A DNA stretch of 64,000 nt from Poriferisodalis sp965226645 (GTDB taxonomy: Bacteria; Actinomycetota; Acidimicrobiia; Acidimicrobiales; Poriferisodalaceae): positions 620,001 through 684,000 of the forward strand of contig CBDDDL010000001.1 in assembly GCA_965226645.1 (NCBI GenBank), given 5' to 3'. Of the stretch, positions 52,175 to 59,052 are shown in pieces. The first letter of the stretch is position 1. Every line of letters starts with the position of its first letter. Both the position numbers and the translations under genes were made by a program. The notes below the pieces were generated by a model, which searched no databases, was not told the origin of the DNA, and worked only from the letters and a program-made list of their open reading frames with translations.

Positions 52175-53656
52175 TCAGCAGTTCTGTCGTGTGCTGTGCC
52201 GGGAGGGTGTGGGGGGCGGTGCTGGTGTGACTGTCCAGCCAGTTCCGGGTTCGGTTGGTCCCCTTGGGGGGTGCAGCGCTTGGTTGTACTCGTGGAGACG
52301 GTGATGGTGGCTGTGGCACAGCAGGGCCAGGTTGGCCACACAGGTCGGTCCATCGTCGAACCAGTGCTGGATGTGATGCCCGTCGCAGTGAATGGGGGCT
52401 CGGTCGCAGCCGGGCCACACGCAGCCTTGGTCGCGTGCGATCAATGCACGACGAATCGCTGGTGGGATGGTGCGCGTCGCGCGTCCCACGTCGAGCACTT
52501 CGCTGGGGCCGCCCATGACCACCGGCACAACAAGCGTGTCGCAAGCAAGCTTGCGCAGTTCGCCGGCGCTGAGCTCGGTGCCAGTCTCGGTGACCCCAGC
52601 GGCTCCAGGCGCGGCGAGCAGCGGCGACGGGGACACCGATGACGTATTCGCGTCACCGTTTCGCAGGTTGTCGAGCGTGGTAAGCACGATCATCTGCGTC
52701 GGGGGCGGCACGACCAAGTCCTCGCCGTTCAACCCGTTGCCGGTCAACCCGTTGCCGTTCGGTCCGTTGCCGGTCGCTCCTTCGCCGGTTGGGGCTCCGG
52801 CTGGCTGGCGGCCTTGGGCGGCGAGCAGGCTGGCGAGCGCGTCGGCGGCTCGCTGGGCGACGCTGCGTCGCTGTGACTCGGGCAGATCTTTGTCGCTGCG
52901 CCACTGCTGCTGGATCGTGCGCTCGAGGAGGCGATTGATCGCATCCCCGGTGAGCGGGTCGAGCGAGGCACGCAGTTGCCACATGCCATTGCGCTGATCC
53001 ACCCACATCGATGCTGAACGGGCGGTTCGCTGACGAGCCCGCCGCTGGGCGTCGGACTCGCGGCGCCATGCGGACTCCGCGGCGCGCACGGCTCGTCGTG
53101 TCTGGTCTGTGTTCTGGGACGGGGCGTCCGCGCACAAGGCGCTGCGCACCTCATCGGGCACCTCGGCGCCAGCGACCACGGCGGCCTGGTCAGCGTTGAT
53201 ATCGCCGCGGCCCAAGGCCTCGGCAACCTGGGGCTGTTCGCTCAGCGACACTGCGTCGCGCTCGACCCGGCGTGCCGCCGTGCCGCTCAACCCCGTCGCG
53301 CCAGCCAGCGTCTCAGCCACAGATGCCTCGCCGCGGCGCGCATGCAGTCGTCGTCGAGCCGCCTCAGCGGCCAGCGCACTGCGGGTACCTTCGAGCGCGT
53401 TGATCGCCCGCTGAACTGCTTGCGCGCACCACACCAGGTCCGCATCGCCCACAGAGCGCGCAGCGTCGCCGTCAACCAGCGGGCCGCCGAGCAAGGGCCC
53501 CACCACAGCATCCAGCCCTTCACGTACTTCGCCGCCGTCGCAGTGATGCGCCAGCCGCGCCCGGAGCTCCAACAAGCACCTGCCGTCAGTCGGCCGGGCC
53601 CGCACAAGCGGGTCGCCACCAGGGGGCTTGGGGTGCGCCAACGAACTCTGGACCAT
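52175..53656 (-). CDS. DUF222 / HNH endonuclease-domain protein (13E12 repeat family), copy 2
   Basis: This 493-residue paralogue of the gene at 4977-6737 has a helical DUF222 part (LRARLAHHCDGGEVREGLDA, WCAQAVQRAINALEGTRSAL, AETLAGATGLSGTAARRVER) and the C-terminal HNH zinc-finger-like nuclease (QGCVWPGCDRAPIHCDGHHI, HWFDDGPTCVANLALLCHSH, HHRLHEYNQAL). The two copies are nearly identical in the domain cores but differ completely in the linker: this one has short TGNGPNGNG-type asparagine/glycine units instead of the long Ala/Ser/Asp repeat. I chose the ATG at 53656 because the same upstream element TTGTCACAC lies at identical spacing in both. Function is unknown; HNH suggests DNA cleavage. 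Confidence 0.9.
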   Translation of the reverse strand: MVQSSLAHPKPPGGDPLVRARPTDGRCLLELRARLAHHCDGGEVREGLDAVVGPLLGGPLVDGDAARSVGDADLVWCAQAVQRAINALEGTRSALAAEAARRRLHARRGEASVAETLAGATGLSGTAARRVERDAVSLSEQPQVAEALGRGDINADQAAVVAGAEVPDEVRSALCADAPSQNTDQTRRAVRAAESAWRRESDAQRRARQRTARSASMWVDQRNGMWQLRASLDPLTGDAINRLLERTIQQQWRSDKDLPESQRRSVAQRAADALASLLAAQGRQPAGAPTGEGATGNGPNGNGLTGNGLNGEDLVVPPPTQMIVLTTLDNLRNGDANTSSVSPSPLLAAPGAAGVTETGTELSAGELRKLACDTLVVPVVMGGPSEVLDVGRATRTIPPAIRRALIARDQGCVWPGCDRAPIHCDGHHIQHWFDDGPTCVANLALLCHSHHHRLHEYNQALHPPRGPTEPGTGWTVTPAPPPTPSRHSTRQNC

Positions 53657-53677
53657 GGCTTCCACCGTAGAACAGGG

Positions 53678-53699
53678 GTGTGACAAACGTTCGTGTCAA
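53678..53699 (-). promoter_or_regulatory. Element TTGTCACAC plus upstream TTGACA before DUF222-HNH copy 2
   Basis: On the minus strand TTGACA (53699-53694) is followed by TTGTCACAC (53686-53678), 21 bases before the ATG at 53656. The 21-base spacing is identical in copy 1. A promoter with a TTGACA -35-like element is plausible; no clear -10 was identified. Confidence 0.4.
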
Positions 53700-54339
53700 C
53701 CACGCGCCCCGACGAGCGCAGCCGGGCGCAGCGGCTCGTTACCGGACGAGTTGGTCTCCTCCAATCGCCGCATCGGGGTGCGTGAAGCTGCACCGCTGAG
53801 GAGCCGCGCGGGTAGGTTCCCGGCAGTGTCGCGAGCGTCCCAATAGGCGGCGATTCGGGTTATGTCGCCGGACCTACTCGCTCGAGTCCCGACACGTTGA
53901 CCGCCCGGGGCGGGTGGTATCGGGCGGTTCGGCGTGCCCCCGGTCATCTGCAGCGCTTGTGCCTCGGCCATCTTGCGCAGCAGGCGTGATGCTTGATCTG
54001 GCGCGAGCCGGCAGAGATCTGCTGCTTCGGCCCGTCCGATCGAACCGTGTTCGGCAACGTAGGCCAGCGCCATTTGATGTCGTTGAGTCGAATCGAATCA
54101 GCAGGACAGGCAGGCTCTCGTTGGCTTGTACGGCATCGTGCTCGTCGACTGCCTGAAACACGACAGCGTCTGTGGGCGCAAACGTCGCCGAGACGTCGGC
54201 GCTTCTCAACAGCAGCGCCGCTGCGAGCGTCGGACGCCTTGGGTACGCGGACGACCACGACGTCGACGCTGTCGAGCTGTTGGACACTGACCTCGACGTT
54301 GAGCGGAGGCGAGGTCTTGTTGGCCACGAGGGCTTCCAC
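53696..54339 (-). pseudogene. Decayed AlbA_2/Schlafen-type ATP-binding protein with HTH tail
   Basis: In one frame the reverse strand reads MEALVANKTSPPLNVEVSVQ, QLDSVDVVVVRVPKASDA, which is the characteristic middle of AlbA_2-domain ATP-binding proteins. After about 54230 the frame is lost. It reappears from 54073 as MALAYVAEHGSIGRAEAADL, CRLAPDQASRLLRKMAEAQ, the winged helix-turn-helix found at the C-terminus of the same proteins. The intervening segment is not readable in any frame, and the N-terminal half of the domain is absent. I take it as a truncated, frameshifted remnant next to the duplicated toxin-antitoxin region. Confidence 0.65.
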
Positions 54340-54385
54340 CCGCGGGCTCTGCGTCGTGCTGCGGTGCCGAGTTGTGTCGAAGGCC

Positions 54386-54451
54386 CTAGATCAGTTCGAT
54401 GCTGCAGCCGATGCCGGGAGCGCCGGCGAGCTTGGCATCGGCCACGATCAT
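54386..54451 (-). pseudogene. Truncated PIN toxin remnant (22 codons)
   Basis: An ATG overlapping the antitoxin stop (ATGA) opens MIVADAKLAGAPGIGCSIEL I and then a TAG. The first residues match the beginning of PIN toxins (I-V-x-D), but the rest of the domain is missing. It is the stump of the toxin partner of the antitoxin at 54448-54678. Confidence 0.7.
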
Positions 54452-54678
54452 CGCGAGTCGCGATCGGCCCGGACAGCCGCGACCGCCTCAGCTCGTCCGA
54501 TGCTGCCGCCGGCCCGACCGCCGGCCCGCTCGAGCACCTCGGCGAGCGTCGGTGTGCGCGCCTGCTCGCACAGCAGATGCAGCAAGTACTCCTGCAGCGA
54601 CTGACCAGCTCCCACGGCTCGCTGCCGCAGCGTCTGGTGGACATCGCTCGGCACGCGCTTCACTTGGATGCTCGCCAC
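54448..54678 (-). CDS. FitA/VapB-like RHH antitoxin without an intact toxin
   Basis: This 76-residue protein begins MASIQVKRVPSDVHQTLRQR (RHH strand and helix with the V-P-x-x-V-H pattern of FitA-type antitoxins) and continues AVGAGQSLQEYLLHLLCEQA, then ARTPTLAEVLERAGGRAGG. A GTG at 54678 starts it; GCCACTGTGGC (54693-54703) just upstream is a small palindrome. The next codons downstream start a PIN remnant, so the toxin has been lost and this antitoxin is an orphan. Confidence 0.75.
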   Translation of the reverse strand: MASIQVKRVPSDVHQTLRQRAVGAGQSLQEYLLHLLCEQARTPTLAEVLERAGGRAGGSIGRAEAVAAVRADRDSR

Positions 54679-54740
54679 GGCAGCAAAGTAGCGCCACTGT
54701 GGCGGCCGAGCATGCGAATTCGCGCCAATTGGGACGGCCG

Positions 54741-54838
54741 CACGGCACCGAACCCGTCAGCCACGGCACTGTTGAGTGGGGGCGAGCGAGACGCCGGCAC
54801 GCATCGGCAGCGACACCGTGTTCCGCCGGGTCGATCAT
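54741..54838 (-). pseudogene. HEPN-domain protein remnant, copy A
   Basis: The reverse strand ATG at 54838 begins MIDPAEHGVAADACRRLARP and runs STVPWLTGSVPCG before joining unrelated sequence near 54741. In copy B the same protein has 57 extra codons between MIDP and AEHGV. The deletion here is exactly 171 bases and in frame, and it is flanked in copy B by GTTCCG at both ends (56734-56739 and 56905-56910). The 3' part is then lost at the join to the antitoxin at 54448-54678. A double-truncated gene. Confidence 0.85.
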
Positions 54839-55182
54839 CGTGGGGCCGAGCTGCTCGCCATCTCGGCGGGCGCTGGCACCGGCTCTCCTTCGCGCTGGAT
54901 CGGATCCTTGAGGTCTTCGGCGGTCATGAATCGGCAGCTGACCGGCATCAACTCGCCGAGTGAGTATTCGACGGCTGTGTACAGCGGTTCGAGGATGTCC
55001 TGGGGCCACACAAGAGCGGGGCGATATGGGGGCATTTCGATGACGACGTCGAGGAGGCGCTCGTCGGTCGCCGGGTGAGCGGGAAGCAGCCTCAGATAGC
55101 GGATGACCGCATCGTCCCCGCGCTCGGCGAACAGCTTGTTCAGCTCGCACGCTCGCTCCAATAGCGGTCCGAGTTCGCTCGT
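54835..55182 (-). pseudogene. Small HEPN-partner protein, copy A, start codon mutated
   Basis: The protein is nearly identical to copy B (56920-57267): ERACELNKLFAERGDDAVIR, then YLRLLPAHPATDERLLDVVI, EMPPYRPALVWPQDILEPLY and TAVEYSLGELMPVSC. In copy B the start is ATG; here the equivalent codon at 55182 is ACG. A TTG at 55161 is the only other start in frame. The end overlaps the HEPN remnant by four bases, as in copy B. It is probably not, or only weakly, translated. The family is not known to me. Confidence 0.7.
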
Positions 55183-55425
55183 GTGACGACCGTAGCCACC
55201 TGAATTGTTGTGTCAAGCGAATTCTCAGCGTGATGCGCTCGGTGCTTGGAGGCGACCTTGTAGAACTGGTGTTCATGTCGGCGCGAACCACTGCCTCACG
55301 TCCCTCGCGTCCGGGCGGCGCATGGCGAACGCTGCTTCGACGCAGGGCCGGTCATGCCCGCGTGCTGTCCTGCGGAGAGGTTCGTGGACTGCCGGCGCCG
55401 AACGCCAAAGCACCACCTCCGCCCC

Positions 55426-55524
55426 GACGGGCGGAAGAGAGCAGCGGGTAGCGACGTCCCAGCGCTGATTACCGTCGGGGCCAAAGCGGCGTTGGCTGTC
55501 TGGCGCGGGTGGTACTTCAGATGA
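55426..55524 (+). pseudogene. Probable C-terminal remnant of a DarT (DUF4433) ADP-ribosyltransferase
   Basis: The frame from 55426 reads DGRKRAAGSDVPALITVGAK, then AALAVWRGWYFR and TGA, with the last bases ATGA shared with the macrodomain start. DarT toxins end in a similar way (a DRKR-type region, V-P-x-x-L-I, and a terminal W-Y-F) directly before darG with an ATGA overlap. The upstream part is missing or unreadable. The gene order and overlap support the call; the sequence similarity alone is weak. It is inference. Confidence 0.45.
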
Positions 55525-56033
55525 CGCACTTCATCGAAGCAAGCGGCAGTCTGCTTGATGCCGACGTAGATGCGCTCGTAAACACCGTCAACACGGTCGG
55601 CGTGAGGGGCAAGGGCATTGCGCTGCAGTTCAAGAAGGCGTTTCCGGCCAACTTCAAGGCCTATGAGCGGGCTTGCAAGCGCAAGGAAGTCGTTCTCGGG
55701 AAGATGTTCGTGTTCGACAACGGCCAGCTCACCCGGCCCTGCTGGATCGTCAACTTTCCGACGAAGGGCCACTGGCGCTCGCGTTCGCGCATCAGCGATC
55801 TGGAAGCGGGCCTCGACGACCTGCGGACCATCATCGTCGAGCTCAAGGTCGCCTCGATTGCCCTGCCACCGCTCGGCTGCGGAAACGGTGGGCTGAACTG
55901 GGCCGACGTGCGACCGCTGATTGAGGACAAGCTCCAAGGCCTAGAGACAGAGGTGCACATCTACGCCCCCGTGGGCGCTCCGGGCGCTCCGGGCGCTGCC
56001 GACATGAGAGATGTCACTCCGCGGCGAGCCTGA
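55521..56033 (+). CDS. DarG-type macrodomain protein, C-terminally truncated, copy A
   Basis: This 170-residue protein is a macrodomain of the DarG antitoxin group. Features are MTHFIEASGSLLDADVDALV, then NTVNTVGVRGKGIALQFKKA (the N-T-V-N-x-x-G-x-x-G-K-G-I-A-x-x-F), GKMFVFDNGQLTRPCWIVNF, PTKGHWRSRSRISDLEAGLD and SIALPPLGCGNGGLNWADVR. The last 20 residues (VGAPGAPGAADMRDVTPRRA) are not DarG; they read antisense to a vapC remnant. Full DarG is about twice as long, with a C-terminal domain that binds the DarT toxin, so only the ADP-ribose hydrolase half remains. The ATG at 55521 overlaps the DarT remnant stop. Confidence 0.82.
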   Translation: MTHFIEASGSLLDADVDALVNTVNTVGVRGKGIALQFKKAFPANFKAYERACKRKEVVLGKMFVFDNGQLTRPCWIVNFPTKGHWRSRSRISDLEAGLDDLRTIIVELKVASIALPPLGCGNGGLNWADVRPLIEDKLQGLETEVHIYAPVGAPGAPGAADMRDVTPRRA

Positions 56034-56098
56034 CGCCGGGCACGGGGGCGGCGCTCGCCGCGATCAACCGAGATCAGGACACCGGCATCGAGGATCAG
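56027..56098 (-). pseudogene. VapC N-terminal fragment A, start codon CTG
   Basis: After the vapB-A stop the reverse strand reads LILDAGVLISVDRGERRPRA, the start of a PIN toxin (I-L-D-x-x-x-L-I-x-x-x-x-R), then runs into unrelated sequence within about 20 codons. The initiating GTG of the other copies is CTG here. Both changes make it non-functional. Confidence 0.8.
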
Positions 56099-56322
56099 AG
56101 GCCGTAGCGCTTGGCCATCGCAGAGACCTCTTCCTCGGTGGCCGGCCCGTCCTCGGCTGCCCACTCCGCGAGAAATGCGCTGAGCGCTTCCTTGCGATCC
56201 TGATCGGCTGCGAGGCGCTGCAGCGCCTCGTGCACCGTCGCTGTCTTTCCGCCGAATTCCGGAGCGAGCCGTTCGAGGAGTTGACGGTCTTCGGTGTCGA
56301 GCCGCACGGTCGCCTTCGCCAT
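56095..56322 (-). CDS. VapB-type antitoxin, paralogue A
   Basis: This 75-residue protein begins MAKATVRLDTEDRQLLERLA and continues PEFGGKTATVHEALQRLAAD, QDRKEALSAFLAEWAAEDGP, ending MAKRYGL. The RHH fold opening (V-R-L-D-x-E-D) and the C-terminal helix match VapB antitoxins. It is one of four closely related copies within 3.5 kb. It is intact, but its VapC partner is a stump. The upstream sequence TCCAATACAGTCGATGGC immediately before the ATG is shared with copies C and D. Confidence 0.85.
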   Translation of the reverse strand: MAKATVRLDTEDRQLLERLAPEFGGKTATVHEALQRLAADQDRKEALSAFLAEWAAEDGPATEEEVSAMAKRYGL

Positions 56323-56340
56323 GCCATCGACTGTATTGGA
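56323..56340 (-). promoter_or_regulatory. Conserved upstream element directly before vapB start, copy A
   Basis: On the minus strand TCCAATACAGTCGATGGC precedes the ATG with no leader. Almost the same block lies before vapB C (58690-58707) and, slightly changed (TCCAATAAAGTCGGCCGG), before vapB D (59596-59613). A -10-like TACAGT/TAAAGT about 10 bases from the start codon suggests a leaderless transcript. Confidence 0.55.
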
Positions 56341-56419
56341 CGCATATGGGCTCGTCGCTGGCCGGGGAGCCATCGCGGGCACTGGACCCACGGCTACAAC
56401 TGTCGTCGGTACGACTCGA

Positions 56420-56923
56420 TTAGCTGTGAATGACACGGCTCGGAGATCGAGCGATGCTTGCGACGCACAGTGCTTGGACCTGTTCGGGCACGCGGCGCCG
56501 AGCATCCCGCAACGCATCAAGGGCGCTTTCGGCGCGGTCCAGGTTGGCTTGAGCTGCGCTTTCGACGAGTACGCGGCTTGTGTCGTAGTCCGCTCGAAGC
56601 CGATCCTGCTGTAGTTGGATGAATGCGAGAGCGAAGCTTCGCAGCTGAGAATCGCACGGCACCGAACCCGTCAGCCACGGCACTGTTGAGTGGCGCCGAG
56701 CGAGACGCCGGCACGCGTCGGCAGCGACACCGTGTTCCGCGAGTCGGTGGGCGGCGGCGTGAACTCGTGACTGAAACGGAGCTGCAACCTCAGCGTTGAG
56801 CGCCCAGAAGAGCGCGTAGTACGAGGTGGACATCGATCGACGAACGGCCGCCTCGGAAGGATTGCCACCAGGCGGCTCGAGCATGTTCCTGGCGACTGCG
56901 ACAAGTTCCGTCGGATCGATCAT
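56420..56923 (-). CDS. HEPN-domain protein, copy B
   Basis: This 167-residue helical protein begins MIDPTELVAVARNMLEPPGG, then NPSEAAVRRSMSTSYYALFW (the S-Y-Y-A-L-F pattern of HEPN-type helical bundles), QSRVHAAAHRLAEHGVAADA, an R-x4-H motif in RRLARRH (Arg73, His78), and SFALAFIQLQQDRLRADYDT near the end. HEPN RNases and HEPN antitoxin partners use an R-x4-6-H dyad. Here the dyad is present but the pairing is not yet defined. Its ATG overlaps the stop of the small partner gene by four bases (ATGA), so the two are a two-gene operon. The HEPN is the intact counterpart of remnant A. Confidence 0.75.
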   Translation of the reverse strand: MIDPTELVAVARNMLEPPGGNPSEAAVRRSMSTSYYALFWALNAEVAAPFQSRVHAAAHRLAEHGVAADACRRLARRHSTVPWLTGSVPCDSQLRSFALAFIQLQQDRLRADYDTSRVLVESAAQANLDRAESALDALRDARRRVPEQVQALCVASIARSPSRVIHS

Positions 56924-57267
56924 TGTCGGGACGTACTGCTCGCCATTTCGGGCGGCTCTGGCACCGGTTCCCCTTCGCGCTGGATCGGATCCTTCAGGTC
57001 TTCGGCCGTTCTGAATTGGCAGCTGACCGGCATTAATTCGCCGAGTGAGTATTCGACGGCTGTGTACAGCGGCTCGAGGATGTCCTGGGACCACACGAGT
57101 GCGGGGCGATATGGGGGCATTTCGATGACGACGTCGAGGAGGCGCTCGTCGGTCACTGGATGAGCAGGGAGCAGCCTCAGGTAGCGGATGACCGCATTGT
57201 CCCCGCGCTCGGCGAACAGCTTGTTCAGCTCGCACGCTCGCTCCAGCAGCGGCCCGAGTTCGCTCAT
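56920..57267 (-). CDS. Small HEPN-partner protein, copy B
   Basis: This 115-residue protein (MSELGPLLERACELNKLFAE, RGDNAVIRYLRLLPAHPVTD, PYRPALVWSQDILEPLYTAV) has no motif I recognise. It lacks the G-S-x10-D-x-D signature of the MNT nucleotidyltransferases that usually pair with HEPN toxins. Middle positions suggest a compact alpha/beta fold, and the acidic/proline-rich tail QREGEPVPEPPEMASSTSRQ may be disordered. It precedes and overlaps the HEPN gene, and it is divergent from the macrodomain gene. It could be the antitoxin of an unfamiliar pair or a defence partner. Confidence 0.7.
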   Translation of the reverse strand: MSELGPLLERACELNKLFAERGDNAVIRYLRLLPAHPVTDERLLDVVIEMPPYRPALVWSQDILEPLYTAVEYSLGELMPVSCQFRTAEDLKDPIQREGEPVPEPPEMASSTSRQ

Positions 57268-57289
57268 GTCACGACCGTAGCCACATGAT

Positions 57290-57745
57290 TTGTCGTGTCA
57301 AGCGAATTCTCAGCATGGTGCGCTCGTCAACACCGTCAACACGGTCGGTGTGATGGGCAAGGGCCTTGCGCTGCAGTTCAAGAAGGCGTTCCCAGCCTAC
57401 TTCAAGTCCTACGAGCAGGCTTGCAGGCGCAAGGAAGTCGTCCTCGGGAAGATGTTCGTGTTCGACAACGGCCAGCTCACCCGGCCCTGCTGGATCGTCA
57501 ACTTTCCAACGAAGAGCCACTGGCGCTCTCGTTCGCGCATCAGCGATCTGAAAGCGGGCCTTGACGATCTGCGGGCCGTCACCGTCGGACTCAAGGTCAC
57601 CTCGATTGCCCTGCCACCGCTCGGCTGCGGCAACGGAGGGCTGGACTGGGCCGACGTGCGACCGCTGATCGAGGACAAGCTCCAAGGCCTAGAGGCAGAG
57701 GTGCACATCTACGCCCCCGCCGACGCTCGGCTGCTGCCGACATGA
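57290..57745 (+). CDS. DarG-type macrodomain protein, copy B, N-terminus replaced
   Basis: From LVNTVNTVGVMGKGLALQFK onward this protein is nearly identical to copy A (GKMFVFDNGQLTRPCWIVNF, PTKSHWRSRSRISDLKAGLD, SIALPPLGCGNGGLDWADVR). The first 22 residues of copy A (MTHFIEASGSLLDADVDA) are gone. A 337-base deletion joins the upstream gap directly to codon ALV of the macrodomain through the shared ten bases GATGCGCTCG, and only a TTG at 57290 could start the frame (MSCQANSQHGA). The end IYAPADARLLPT also differs. Whether it is translated is uncertain. The ADP-ribose-binding loop itself is retained. Confidence 0.65.
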   Translation: MSCQANSQHGALVNTVNTVGVMGKGLALQFKKAFPAYFKSYEQACRRKEVVLGKMFVFDNGQLTRPCWIVNFPTKSHWRSRSRISDLKAGLDDLRAVTVGLKVTSIALPPLGCGNGGLDWADVRPLIEDKLQGLEAEVHIYAPADARLLPT

Positions 57746-57772
57746 GAGTTGTCACTCCGCGGCGAGCCTGAC

Positions 57773-57836
57773 GGCGGGCAAGGGGGCCGCGCTCGCCGCG
57801 TTCAACCGAGATCAGGACACCGGCATCGAGGATCAC
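57773..57836 (-). pseudogene. VapC N-terminal fragment B
   Basis: The reverse strand reads VILDAGVLISVERGERGPLA after the vapB-B stop, with an intact GTG start (57836) overlapping by four bases. The match to PIN toxins ends after about 16 residues, exactly as in fragment A. The same truncation point in both copies shows the loss preceded the duplication. Confidence 0.82.
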
Positions 57837-57990
57837 AGGCCGTAGCGCTCGGCCATCGCAGAGACCTCTTCCTCGGTGATCGGCCCGTCCTCGGCTTCCC
57901 ATGCCTCGAGGAATGCGCCGAGCGATTCCTTGCGATCCTGATCGGCTGCGAGGCGCTGCAGCGCCTCGTGGACCGTTGCCGCCCGCGGCG
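57833..57990 (-). pseudogene. VapB fragment B, N-terminally truncated
   Basis: The end of a VapB (AATVHEALQRLAADQDRKES, LGAFLEAWEAEDGPITEEEV, ending MAERYGL) is present. It starts abruptly at about 57990 where unrelated sequence joins. The N-terminal RHH DNA-binding strand is missing, so it cannot be functional. It corresponds to paralogue A with about the first 28 codons deleted. Confidence 0.82.
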
Positions 57991-58090
57991 GAAGTGTTCA
58001 CCGGGTTCGCCACGGCCGACATCGCGCAGCCCCTTCGGTCAGCCTCTCGGCAATCAGGCCGTGGGCTTCACGATCCGCCAGTGTGTTGCT

Positions 58091-58465
58091 CTAGCGGGGC
58101 CAAGGGTGAATGAGTGGGCCGGTGGCTCCTAGTGTGCTGCTGATGGCTGCGAGATCGTCGGCGTCCCCCGTCAGTACATCTTCCTTGAGGCGCACGGCCA
58201 GCACGACGAGATGTGCGTCCACGACATCGGACGTTCGAGATCGAGCCAGCAATCGACCAACTGCTGGACCGTCGTCGAGTGCGTGAATCGTCACATGCTT
58301 GAGGAAGGCAGCTAATCGTGCTTGGGTAGCGCCGTCTCGCCAGACCTGTGCCACGACAGGGTGGCTCGTGTGCAAGGAGCGCGGAGCGTTCTCGCTGTGG
58401 AAGACAGCGCGCGTCTCGTGATCTCCACGATCTACCGAGATGAGGAAGCCGACGTCGAGAATCAC
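58091..58465 (-). CDS. VapC PIN toxin, the only full-length copy in the cluster
   Basis: This 124-residue protein reads VILDVGFLISVDRGDHETRA (first Asp), then THPVVAQVWRDGATQARLAA-type helix, KHVTIHALDDGPAVGRLLAR, TSDVVDAHLVVLAVRLKEDV (third acidic, D-x-x-D-A-x-L) and LTGDADDLAAISSTLGAT (fourth acidic). The acidic set of the PIN nuclease is present. It starts with GTG at 58465, overlapping vapB-C by four bases (GTGA). The longer frame to 58531 is antitoxin sequence. This module C is the template for the truncated copies A, B and D. Confidence 0.86.
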   Translation of the reverse strand: MILDVGFLISVDRGDHETRAVFHSENAPRSLHTSHPVVAQVWRDGATQARLAAFLKHVTIHALDDGPAVGRLLARSRTSDVVDAHLVVLAVRLKEDVLTGDADDLAAISSTLGATGPLIHPWPR

Positions 58466-58689
58466 AAGCCACAGCGCTGGGCCACGGCGGAGATCTCCTC
58501 GTTGCTGAGGGGGCCGTCTTCCTCGTCCCACGCTTTCAGGAAGGCGTCGAAGGCCACCTTGCGGTCGTGATCGGCCGCAAGTCGCTGCAGCGCCTCGCGC
58601 ACGGTCGCCGTCTTGCCACCGAATTCCGGAGCGAGCCGTTCGAGGAGTTGGCGGTCTTCATCGGTGAGCCGCACGGTCGCCTTCGCCAT
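58462..58689 (-). CDS. VapB-type antitoxin, paralogue C
   Basis: This 75-residue VapB (MAKATVRLTDEDRQLLERLA, PEFGGKTATVREALQRLAAD, HDRKVAFDAFLKAWDEEDGP, ending VAQRCGL) partners the intact VapC at 58091-58465. It is more diverged in its C-terminal, toxin-facing half than A and D, whereas the RHH half is nearly invariant. This suggests specificity change toward its toxin. It has the conserved start-proximal element TCCAATACAGTCGATGGC. Confidence 0.88.
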   Translation of the reverse strand: MAKATVRLTDEDRQLLERLAPEFGGKTATVREALQRLAADHDRKVAFDAFLKAWDEEDGPLSNEEISAVAQRCGL

Positions 58690-58707
58690 GCCATCGACTG
58701 TATTGGA
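58690..58707 (-). promoter_or_regulatory. Conserved upstream element before vapB C
   Basis: Same eighteen bases as before vapB A directly upstream of the ATG, including a TACAGT -10-like core. The conservation of a noncoding block between copies separated by 2.4 kb supports a regulatory role; a leaderless promoter is the likely one. Confidence 0.55.
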
Positions 58708-58740
58708 CGCCCGTCCGTCCAAGGAAGCGAATTCTCCTTG

Positions 58741-59052
58741 ATCTCCTGGAGGGTCGCGACGTCGAACCGTCCTACGTCGCTCGCGCGAGCTCTCGGGTAT
58801 GCGATCCATCCCGAAGAGGATGTGCGGAACGCCAAGGCGAGAAGGATTCAGCGCTTCCCCAGGTCGTTCTTGCGGATGCTGCGTCAAGCGGTCGTGACCG
58901 GAGTCATGTCACCGCCGACCGCGGCTGCGTTCGCCGGCCTCGCATTACCCGACCTCGTGCAGATCCTCGGCCAGCCGTCGGGTGACGATCAACACGAATC
59001 GCTACAGCTTGAGACGGAGTTTCGTGAATTCGAGGCAACCGGTGTCGTCTGA
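58741..59052 (+). pseudogene. Fragment of an unrecognised protein with a predicted HTH-like segment
   Basis: The frame reads LLEGRDVEPSYVARALGYAI, HPEEDVRNAKARRIQRFPRS, then AVVTGVMSPPTAAAFAGLAL and PDLVQILGQPS before the TGA at 59050-59052. SPPTAAAFAGLALPDLVQIL could be a helix-turn-helix. Upstream it merges with the vapB-C promoter region and no start is obvious, so it appears to have lost its 5' end. Protein family not recognised. Confidence 0.35.

Noticed and set aside
53874..54644. A 256-residue minus-strand frame as a real protein
   Set aside because: It is a composite of shadow frames across the orphan antitoxin and the AlbA_2 remnant with Arg/Ser/Ala bias; the readable protein pieces are in other frames.
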